From Methylovorus mays (GTDB taxonomy: Bacteria > Pseudomonadota > Gammaproteobacteria > Burkholderiales > Methylophilaceae): a DNA stretch of 64,000 nt. Positions 55,228 to 62,443 of this stretch are shown piece after piece. A program made the position numbers and the translations under genes. The stretch lies in the NCBI RefSeq assembly GCF_020531915.1, contig NZ_JAJAVG010000004.1:620001-684000 (forward strand), in the 5' to 3' direction. Position 1 is the stretch's first letter, and the number at the start of each line of letters is the position of its first letter. The notes below the pieces were generated by a model that saw nothing but the letters and a program-made list of their open reading frames with translations, was not told the origin of the DNA and searched no databases.

Positions 55228-55349
55228 GGCGGCATTTTATCATTCTCTTGTCGCGACTTTCTGTCATCGCAACTTTAGTCCCCGTTGTTTGCTTGCGACA
55301 CAGTCGTCCACCACTTTGTAAATAGAATGTAAATGTCATTTTCCCAATC

Positions 55350-55379
55350 TTGAAAACAAGAACTATTCTCAAATATAAT
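55350..55379 (+). promoter_or_regulatory. Sigma-70 promoter with Fur-like sequence in the spacer
   Basis: TTGAAA (55350-55355) and a perfect TATAAT (55374-55379) are separated by 18 bp. Inside the spacer lies AACTATTCTCA (55361-55371), whose complement TGAGAATAGTT resembles a Fur half-box. The promoter itself is convincing; Fur control is a suggestion only. Confidence 0.55.
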
Positions 55380-55464
55380 AATAACCATAAATAAAAGAGT
55401 GTTAATACACACAATAATGGTATGCAACACATGCCGCCTCATCATCAATCGTCAGGAAAAATTA

Positions 55465-56346
55465 ATGAAGATCAATCGGGTTGTTTTATTTACATTGGGC
55501 GCCCTCTTCGCCATGAGCCCTGCAGTACAGGCAGGTGAAGGCAATTTCGGCTGGATTTATACGCTGGATTTGCAGCCCAAGGGCAGCTATGAATTTGAGC
55601 AGCGCATGCAGTGGAACCATCGTCAGGAAGGTGGTCGTTACGAGAACTTCGACATGCGCAGTGAAATCGAATATGGCTTGTCGGACAATGTGCAGATTGC
55701 CGGTTACGTCAATACCAACTACGTCAATGCCAACCAGAATGACCGCTTTGGTGAGACCGCAGGCTCACGCATTCCAGAGAGCATCGACACCTCGAGCAGT
55801 TACAGCAAATTCCGCTACGAGAGCGTATCGACCGAACTGATCTGGCGCATCACCAATCCGTACACTGACTGGATTGGCATCGGCCTTTACTTCGAACCCA
55901 CACTGGGCTACGACAACAAGTCCTTTGAGTATCGTCTGCTGCTGCAGAAAAATCTCATGGATGACAAACTCATTCTGGCCAGTAATCTGGTCTTTGAAAC
56001 AGAACGCGATGAGGTTGCCTCCAATTCGACCCCGGAAAAAGCCTCGCACGCCGATTTGCTGATGGGTGCCAGTTATCGCTTTGCCCCCAAATGGTCTGGT
56101 GGCCTGGAGTATCGCTATCACAACGACTACGCGGGTTACTTCTATCAGGATGTCACCCAGCATGGCCATTTCATCGGCCCCAACCTGCATTACGGAACGC
56201 AGAAATGGTGGGCCACCGTGGCCTGGCGCCACCAGCTCAAGTCGGGCTCATGCATGAACGCTGGCGAATTTGAATGCTCCAGTGGCTATGTAAATGATGA
56301 TCATGGCCGCGACGAATTCATGTTCAAATTCGGCATTCCCCTTTAA
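55465..56346 (+). CDS. Outer-membrane beta-barrel protein, unrecognised family
   Basis: 293 residues from ATG 55465, with AGGA 9 nt upstream. Signal peptide VVLFTLGALFAMSPAVQA, then alternating aromatic/polar strands (GSYEFEQRMQWNHRQEGG, YGLSDNVQIAGYVNTNYVN, WIGIGLYFEPTLGYDN, WSGGLEYRYHNDYAG) ending in FMFKFGIPL. The pattern fits a ~12-14-strand barrel. I do not recognise a named family. It precedes the FMN-binding and ApbE genes on the same strand and shares their promoter, so a redox or metal-uptake role is plausible but unproven. Confidence 0.75.
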   Translation: MKINRVVLFTLGALFAMSPAVQAGEGNFGWIYTLDLQPKGSYEFEQRMQWNHRQEGGRYENFDMRSEIEYGLSDNVQIAGYVNTNYVNANQNDRFGETAGSRIPESIDTSSSYSKFRYESVSTELIWRITNPYTDWIGIGLYFEPTLGYDNKSFEYRLLLQKNLMDDKLILASNLVFETERDEVASNSTPEKASHADLLMGASYRFAPKWSGGLEYRYHNDYAGYFYQDVTQHGHFIGPNLHYGTQKWWATVAWRHQLKSGSCMNAGEFECSSGYVNDDHGRDEFMFKFGIPL

Positions 56347-56363
56347 TTTTCTCATGGGATAAG

Positions 56364-56395
56364 GGGCTGACCTGCATGCGCATGCGGGTCAGCCC
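56364..56395 (+). repeat. Intercistronic nested hairpin
   Basis: GGGCTGACC (56364-56372) pairs with GGTCAGCCC (56387-56395). The 14-nt loop includes the 12-bp palindrome GCATGCGCATGC, so two nested foldings are possible. It separates the outer-membrane protein gene from the FMN-binding gene and may reduce expression of the latter genes. Confidence 0.5.
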
Positions 56396-56424
56396 GCCCA
56401 TTAACCTGTTCAGGGACATCCATC

Positions 56425-56967
56425 ATGTCTTCCAATCGCCTGCCATTGGCCCTTTTTGGCGTTTGCCTGGTTGCCTCGCAATCTTCGTATGCCGAGGTAT
56501 TTTTCACGACTGAGACCGTACAAAAAGCGCTCTACCCACACGCCTCCCGCTTTGAAACAAAACACCTGAGTCTGACGCCCGAGCAGATCAAGAAAGTGGA
56601 AGACAGCTCTCCCACCAGCACGCCCATCCCCAATCATCTTTTTGAGGTATTTGAGGGAGACAAGCATGTGGGTTACCTGGTCATCGACAAGGTGTTGGGG
56701 CGGCATGAGTTCATTACCTATGCGGTTGCCATCAATCTGGCAGGCGAGGTACAGGGCATAGAGGTGATGGAATATCTGGAAAGCTACGGTCAGCAGATCC
56801 GTAATGAGAAATGGCGCGCGCAGTTCACCGGCAAAAAGAAAAGCGATAGCGTCAAACTCAACGGCGACATACAGAATATTGCCGGCGCCACCTTATCCTG
56901 CAAGCACATTACCGAAGGCATACGCCGCATGCTCACGCTCTATGACGTCGCCATTAGAAAAACATAA
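56425..56967 (+). CDS. Exported FMN-binding domain protein
   Basis: 180 residues. Signal peptide ending SQSSYA (~23). The FMN-binding domain ends with IAGATLSC; in this family the flavin is attached to the last Ser/Thr of GA-T-x-S/T, here Ser158. Upstream, FEGDKHVGYLVIDKVLGRHEFITYAVAINLAGEVQGIEVMEY is the typical core. Likely a periplasmic flavoprotein electron carrier. It overlaps apbE by 26 bp. Confidence 0.88.
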   Translation: MSSNRLPLALFGVCLVASQSSYAEVFFTTETVQKALYPHASRFETKHLSLTPEQIKKVEDSSPTSTPIPNHLFEVFEGDKHVGYLVIDKVLGRHEFITYAVAINLAGEVQGIEVMEYLESYGQQIRNEKWRAQFTGKKKSDSVKLNGDIQNIAGATLSCKHITEGIRRMLTLYDVAIRKT

Positions 56968-57784
56968 ACGGGCCACCATCGCGCTGGGCACGCTAGTAGA
57001 GGTCAGCCTCTGGCTTGCCCCCGGCAGCGATCCCGCCCCCTTTTTCCAGACGGCTTATCAAGCCATCCGGCAAGTGCATGCATTGATGAGCGTGCATGAC
57101 GACCATAGCGACCTCGGTCGCTACCGTCTGGCAGCGGCTGGTCAGCAAGTGACCATTGATGCCCATACCTGCCAGGTACTGGAATTTGCAGAATCCCTCT
57201 GGCAACTCAGCGATGGCATGTTTGATGTATGCATTGGCGATGTGCTGGCGCGCGAAGGTTATCTGCCTGAAGAATGGGGCCACCCTCATGCACCATCTTC
57301 CATTTCACGCCGACAAACCCTTGAAATAACAACGAATGAAAACGGTACTGCCAGTCTCAGGAAGCAGGCCGATACCCTGATTGATCTGGGCGGCATCGCC
57401 AAAGGCTATGCGATAGACTTGGCGATCACGGCATTGGAGGCGAGTGGCGCTCCTTCCGCGCTGGTCAATGCTGGCGGGGATATGCGAATTTATGGTCCGA
57501 TAGAGGCGCCGATACACCGCCGCCAGGATGAGATGTATGTACCGCTGGGCCATCTGCATAATCAGGCGCTGGCCACCTCCGGGCAGCCGAGCAATCGTGA
57601 CAGCGCACCGGACAAGCTGCCGATTGTCGACCCCAAGACCCGGGAATGCCTCCCAGCACTCATGCACCCGATCAGCATAGTGGCCAATACCGCGATGGTA
57701 GCCGATGCCCTGACCAAACTGGCATGGTTAAATGCATTGAATCCCCCCATGCTGGAGCGCTATCATGCCCGCCTCATCCACTGA
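56942..57784 (+). CDS. apbE: FAD:protein FMN transferase ApbE
   Basis: 280 residues from ATG 56942, inside the 3' end of the FMN-binding gene. ApbE motifs: ALGTLVEVSLW at the start, DLGGIAKGYAIDLA, NAGGDMRIYG and the metal/substrate motif VANTAMVADALTKLAW. It attaches FMN to a Ser/Thr of the adjacent FMN-binding protein. Oddly, there is no signal peptide or lipobox: the catalytic domain begins almost at residue 12, although its neighbour target is exported. Confidence 0.93.
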   Translation: MTSPLEKHKRATIALGTLVEVSLWLAPGSDPAPFFQTAYQAIRQVHALMSVHDDHSDLGRYRLAAAGQQVTIDAHTCQVLEFAESLWQLSDGMFDVCIGDVLAREGYLPEEWGHPHAPSSISRRQTLEITTNENGTASLRKQADTLIDLGGIAKGYAIDLAITALEASGAPSALVNAGGDMRIYGPIEAPIHRRQDEMYVPLGHLHNQALATSGQPSNRDSAPDKLPIVDPKTRECLPALMHPISIVANTAMVADALTKLAWLNALNPPMLERYHARLIH

Positions 57785-57796
57785 TTGTGCAAGCTG

Positions 57797-58213
57797 ATGC
57801 GTCCTTCCCGATTTACCAAAAAAATACTGTATCCATCCCTGCTCCTGATCGCGGTTTCTGGCATCACCTGGCTGATCGGGCATTATTTTATGGAAATCCA
57901 GGGCGAGTTCGGCCCGGAAAAGCACCCGCTTGAAATCTGGTCGCTGCGCTTGCATGGTTTTTTTGCCCTGTTTGGCCTGCTCTGCCTGGGCATGTTGCTG
58001 GAGCATCACATCAAGACGTATCTCAAGCATCGCAAGCGCTGGTGGACAGGCCTGCCTTTGCTGGCAGTGTGGGTTTGGCTGATCATCAGCGGCTATCTGC
58101 TGTATTACCTTATTGATGATCAATGGCACAATACATTCAGCCTCGGGCACTGGATCATTGGTCTAATTTCGGTTTTGGCGGCATACTTGCACATTGTTGG
58201 CAAAAAATACTAG
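57797..58213 (+). CDS. Four-helix membrane protein with membrane histidines, possible b-type cytochrome
   Basis: About 138 residues from ATG 57797 (a TTG at 57785 is also open), 12 bp after apbE. Four hydrophobic helices with histidines in LRLHGFFALFG, LLEHHIK, SLGHWIIGL and YLHIVG, at positions that could coordinate haem between helices two and four. I do not recognise the exact family; it resembles small PepSY-associated or DUF4405-like membrane proteins. It would pass electrons to the FMN protein (inference from context). Confidence 0.7.
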   Translation: MRPSRFTKKILYPSLLLIAVSGITWLIGHYFMEIQGEFGPEKHPLEIWSLRLHGFFALFGLLCLGMLLEHHIKTYLKHRKRWWTGLPLLAVWVWLIISGYLLYYLIDDQWHNTFSLGHWIIGLISVLAAYLHIVGKKY

Positions 58214-58286
58214 CCAGCCTTCATACAACACATCCTTAAAACCGCACGCTGCCTGGCGTGCGCATCATCATTGGCGGTTCTGAATA

Positions 58287-59246
58287 ATGGCAATACAGTG
58301 GTTTCCCGGACATATGACCTCGGCAAAGAAAAAAGCAGCCGAGACCATGGAGCATATCGATATCGTCATCGAGGTGCTGGATGCACGGGTGCCGGAAGCC
58401 AGCCATAACCCCATGATTGAAGAGCTGCGCCTGTTCCGGCAGCGGCCCAATCTCAAGATTCTGAACAAGGCTGACCTGGCCGACCCCGCCGTCACCCAGG
58501 CCTGGCTGAATTACTTCAACAAGCAGCCTGGCGTCAAAGCCGTGGCGCTCTCCTGTAAAAAACCGGGTGACGCCGGCAAGATTCCGGGACTATGCAAAGC
58601 CCTTGCGCCGCACCGCGGTACCAACCTCAAGCCCTTGCGCATGATGATCATGGGCATCCCCAACGTCGGCAAATCCACGCTGATGAATGCGCTGCTGAAT
58701 CGCCGCATTGCCAAGGTCGGTGACGAGCCCGCCGTGACCAAAAGCCAGCAGCGCTTTGACCTGAACGACCAGATGAGCATCACCGACACCCCCGGCATGA
58801 TGTGGCCCAAGATTCAGTATGAGTCGGATGGCTATATGCTGGCTGCCAGCCATGCCATCGGCCGTAATGCAGTGATTGATGAGGATGTCGCAGTGTTTTT
58901 GGCTGGATTGTTGCTGGAGCGCTACCCCGCCCTGCTCAACGCCCGCTACAAAATTGACGTCAGCGGCATGGATGCGGTGGATGTGCTGGAAGCCGTGGCA
59001 AAGCGCCGGGCTTACCGGCTTAAAGGCGGTGAATTTGACATGGAAAAAACCGCCATGGCCTTTCTGGTGGACTACCGCTCAGGCGCTCTCGGCCGTATCA
59101 GCCTGGAAACGCCAGACACGCGCCAGCAGATGATGCAGGCGGCAAGGCAAGCGCTAGAAGATGCTGCCACAGAAGCCGCAGAAGCCAAGGCCCGTCGTTT
59201 GCAACAAGACGGGCTCTCCGAAGAAGACAACAGCCAGGAACCCTGA
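58287..59246 (+). CDS. ylqF: Ribosome biogenesis GTPase YlqF/RbgA family
   Basis: 319 residues. Circularly permuted GTPase: G4 motif NKAD (60-63) comes before G1 GIPNVGKST (123-131) and G3 DTPG (~162). Starts AIQWFPGHMTSAKK, the YlqF signature. Cytoplasmic, helps assemble the large ribosomal subunit by family knowledge. The last ~40 residues are Ala/Glu-rich and poorly conserved. Confidence 0.95.
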   Translation: MAIQWFPGHMTSAKKKAAETMEHIDIVIEVLDARVPEASHNPMIEELRLFRQRPNLKILNKADLADPAVTQAWLNYFNKQPGVKAVALSCKKPGDAGKIPGLCKALAPHRGTNLKPLRMMIMGIPNVGKSTLMNALLNRRIAKVGDEPAVTKSQQRFDLNDQMSITDTPGMMWPKIQYESDGYMLAASHAIGRNAVIDEDVAVFLAGLLLERYPALLNARYKIDVSGMDAVDVLEAVAKRRAYRLKGGEFDMEKTAMAFLVDYRSGALGRISLETPDTRQQMMQAARQALEDAATEAAEAKARRLQQDGLSEEDNSQEP

Positions 59247-59280
59247 CCCCTGAAATTCAGGCAAAAGGTGAGTTTCGTAC

Positions 59281-60441
59281 TCAGCCCTGCGCAAACACCA
59301 ACCGGTTCTTGCCGTTTTTCTTGGCCTGATACATCGCGCGATCAGCCGCATCCAGTAATTCATCCGCCTCTTGACCATCCATGGGATAACAGCTGATACC
59401 AATGCTGACGCCCAGCAGCTGGTGCTGGCCATCAATCGTGAATGGCTGGTTGATGTAGCGAATAATGCGATTGCCCAGGCCACCGATTTCACTGACCGAG
59501 CGGTAGTTGTGCACCAGTACGACAAACTCATCGCCACCCAACCGCGCAATAAAATCAGACTCGCGCAGGGCATTTTTGAAGCGCTCGGTGGCAAATTTCA
59601 AAGCCAAGTCTCCACCATCATGCCCATGCTTGTCGTTGATTTCCTTGAAGCCATCAAGATCCAGGTAAAACAGCGAAAATGGCTGGCCACTGCGTTTGGA
59701 AAGAAAAATCTGACGCCGGAAATAGCTTTCAAAATAGCGGCGGTTGGGCAAGCCTGTCAGTGAATCATGATAGGCATCGTGGCTCATCTCTTCCGCAGTG
59801 GTTTGAGAGGTGGCAGCAATTTCAAACAGCTTGACCGTCTTGTAATAGGCCCCGGTAAACAGGCCAATCACAATCAGCAACAACAAGGCTGCACCGCCCA
59901 TGGTCTGCTTGAGCGCGCGTCGGGACGCATCACTCAACTCGGCTTTACGTTGCTGCAACAGGACATCCACATCCTCAAGCTGGGCATCGATTCTTTCCAT
60001 GATGTTGATGCCGATCTTGGACGAGTTGAGGTGAGGTGCATACGCTCCTTCATTGATTTCCGTCTGAATAGACGCTTCCGTCACCCGGAGCTTGATCTCG
60101 ACCATTCGGCTGACCTCATCAAAGCGGCGCTGGATATCGGGAAGTCCGGCCATTTGCTGATTCAGTGTATTGGTGATGCGCTTGATATCCGCCTTACCCT
60201 TACGGTAATGCTCGAGAAAACGCCCGTTTTGCGTCAACAGGTAGCCCCGCTGCCCCGTCTCTACTTGCACAATCGCCTTGTGCAGTTTGATCGCCTCGAT
60301 ACGCAACACATCCGTCTGCTCGGCGAGCCGCGAAATATGCACCAGATGAATAGCGGCAAACAGCAAGGCGGCCAGCGCTGCACTAAGCAGCAGTGACGCC
60401 AGGATAAAGGGCCGGATAATCTGTTTTTTATAATCGAGCAC
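59281..60441 (-). CDS. Membrane diguanylate cyclase with CHASE3-like sensor
   Basis: 386 residues. A first membrane segment (FILASLLLSAALAALLFAAI), a periplasmic helical sensor of ~150 residues with the CHASE3-type VETGQRGYLLTQNGRFLEHYRKG, a second segment (GGAALLLLIVIGLFTGAYY), then a GGDEF domain with RLGGDEFVVLVHN. The inhibitory RESD site precedes it, so product feedback is expected. It makes c-di-GMP. The start is GTG at 60441 with no strong ribosome site. Confidence 0.92.
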   Translation of the reverse strand: MLDYKKQIIRPFILASLLLSAALAALLFAAIHLVHISRLAEQTDVLRIEAIKLHKAIVQVETGQRGYLLTQNGRFLEHYRKGKADIKRITNTLNQQMAGLPDIQRRFDEVSRMVEIKLRVTEASIQTEINEGAYAPHLNSSKIGINIMERIDAQLEDVDVLLQQRKAELSDASRRALKQTMGGAALLLLIVIGLFTGAYYKTVKLFEIAATSQTTAEEMSHDAYHDSLTGLPNRRYFESYFRRQIFLSKRSGQPFSLFYLDLDGFKEINDKHGHDGGDLALKFATERFKNALRESDFIARLGGDEFVVLVHNYRSVSEIGGLGNRIIRYINQPFTIDGQHQLLGVSIGISCYPMDGQEADELLDAADRAMYQAKKNGKNRLVFAQG

Positions 60442-60596
60442 GTTGAATAGGTCTGCCGTTAAGGGTTGCTCTGTTGTGTGTCACGGTCGACGACTCCGCG
60501 GGAAATGACATTCAGATCACAAGGTGGAATATGTGATGATCAGATGCTGCATTAATATCGGCTGCATCCCCTATAAACTTGATGCCGATGGACATC

Positions 60597-61073
60597 CTAA
60601 AGTGGCTGCCAGTCATGGATGCAGGCCGCCTGCCCCCGATACACCCCTGCCTCGTCATGCAGATTCCAAACGGTGGCACGGCTGATCATGAAACGTTGGC
60701 CATCACGGGCAATACGAATCCCGGCGTAATCATCAACAAACCCATCGCGCGCAACGCGCTGCAACAGGGCTGCACGTTCATCCCGCAACATGGGCTCGGC
60801 CGATAACCTTGAGGCCAGACGGACAAAGCTGTCCCAGTCATAACCAAACAAGGCCTGGGCCTGCAGATTGGCATAATTGAATACCGGATCTGCTGCCGTA
60901 TCGTGCGACAGTACTGCCACCTCTGCACGATATAGTGATTCAGCCAATCGCATGTCATCCATCTGCAGTGCCGGCGCCGCATTCATCAGCGCTTTGCCCG
61001 TCAACTGCTGGTAACTGGCACACAGCAAGCGGCTCTGCGCAAGAATAAAGGGGGTAGCCGCAAAAGCAGACAT
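60597..61073 (-). CDS. MEKHLA/PAS-like domain protein
   Basis: 158 residues from ATG 61073, 4 bp after the end of the upstream diguanylate cyclase. PAS-like MEKHLA pattern: DPVFNYANLQAQALFGYDWDSFVRLASRLSAEPMLR and GIRIARDGQRFMISRATVWNL. Soluble, no output domain. Its tight coupling to a GGDEF gene suggests it supplies a sensory input to that enzyme. Confidence 0.85.
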   Translation of the reverse strand: MSAFAATPFILAQSRLLCASYQQLTGKALMNAAPALQMDDMRLAESLYRAEVAVLSHDTAADPVFNYANLQAQALFGYDWDSFVRLASRLSAEPMLRDERAALLQRVARDGFVDDYAGIRIARDGQRFMISRATVWNLHDEAGVYRGQAACIHDWQPL

Positions 61074-61077
61074 CCGG

Positions 61078-62328
61078 TCAGGCTGCCTGAAAATTGAGTC
61101 CGGACAAACTGGAGTACGACACTCCCTGGTTACGCCCGGCTTTTTTGGCGGCATACAAGGCAGCATCGGCGGATGCCAGCAGACTGCGGAAATCGTATCC
61201 CGCGAGTCTGGCACAGGTAATACCCACACTTACCGTGAACCGCAGGGTAGCATCTCCCTGAGGAATGCTTAGCGCCTCTACCGCCTTCCTGATGCGTTCG
61301 GCACATTGTATGCCTTCTTTTTCAGTCGTTGCCGGCAATAGCAGGCAAAACTCTTCGCCACCATAGCGAGCAAGAATGTCCTCCTGCCGGGTCAGAGCCT
61401 TGATTTGCTGTGTGAGCTGGCGCAATACTTCGTCCCCTACCGGATGGCCCCAGCGATCATTGATATGCTTGAAGAGATCAATATCCAGCAGCAGCATGAC
61501 CAGGCCACTATCGTTACGCCGTCCAAAACTGGAGAGGCGACGGGCGGCCTCCTCCAGTCCGCGCCGGTTCAGTATCCCCGTGAGCACATCGTAATGCGCG
61601 TACTGCTCAAGCTCGGCGGATTTGCGGTAACTCACCATCATGACCAGGCCAAAGGTCACAAACATCTGCAACATACTGCCGATCAGCAAGGTGAGCACAT
61701 TGGGATACCAGCTCATGGGATGATCGAGGATGGCCCCTTCGGCAAAAAGGGCGGTAATGGCGCGATAGATCATCAAGAGCGCCATGCTGGAGAAAATGAA
61801 CGCCGTGACCTGGCATGCCGTACGCTCGGCCGGAGCACGCTCAGGTTTGATTGAAAACTGGTTCAGCAGCCATGCCGAGCCAATATGCAAACAGGCGATG
61901 CCCATGGAATTGACAAACACGGTGAGCGGCTGATTGTTGAGAATAGCCAGCGTAAACACATTCAGCAACAAGAGGCCGCCGACCATCAGAAACGGAAAAT
62001 AATAGCGGACTTTGTGTCCAACGTAGCGCCGTATCCCCAGCAGCCGCACGGATTGCCCGAACACCATCAGCGACAGGATCAGCGAAACCCAATGCTCAAC
62101 ATCGTCATAATGGAACACCACAAACAGCATGGAAAAACTGATGAAGAGATTTCCGGTGGCCCAATACTCCGGACCACGAATACCATGAAAACGCATGAAT
62201 ATAAGTAGTGCCGACATGCAGAATGTCAGCAAGGTAGCCATGACAACCATGGTCTTGAAATCCAAGCCTAACATTACGGATTCAGTGTCCTTTAATAATT
62301 TTTTTATATACATGACACTATGCCACAA
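61078..62328 (-). CDS. Membrane diguanylate cyclase with multi-pass sensor
   Basis: 416 residues from 62328; an in-frame ATG at 62274 (MLGLDFKTM) leaves the membrane domain intact and may be the true start. Seven to eight hydrophobic segments in the first ~230 residues, then a GGDEF domain with ARYGGEEFCLLLP and the inhibitory RQED motif just before it. Makes c-di-GMP. Sensory domain of unknown ligand. Confidence 0.9.
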   Translation of the reverse strand: MWHSVMYIKKLLKDTESVMLGLDFKTMVVMATLLTFCMSALLIFMRFHGIRGPEYWATGNLFISFSMLFVVFHYDDVEHWVSLILSLMVFGQSVRLLGIRRYVGHKVRYYFPFLMVGGLLLLNVFTLAILNNQPLTVFVNSMGIACLHIGSAWLLNQFSIKPERAPAERTACQVTAFIFSSMALLMIYRAITALFAEGAILDHPMSWYPNVLTLLIGSMLQMFVTFGLVMMVSYRKSAELEQYAHYDVLTGILNRRGLEEAARRLSSFGRRNDSGLVMLLLDIDLFKHINDRWGHPVGDEVLRQLTQQIKALTRQEDILARYGGEEFCLLLPATTEKEGIQCAERIRKAVEALSIPQGDATLRFTVSVGITCARLAGYDFRSLLASADAALYAAKKAGRNQGVSYSSLSGLNFQAA

Positions 62329-62443
62329 GCAATGCTGGCTGGCATCAAAACCCGGTTAAAGCTAAACTTATGCATCTTTGGAAGTACGCGCGGCCTGTCA
62401 TCAACGGCATCCTCATTCCTCCTGAACCGAATCCACCTGGTGC

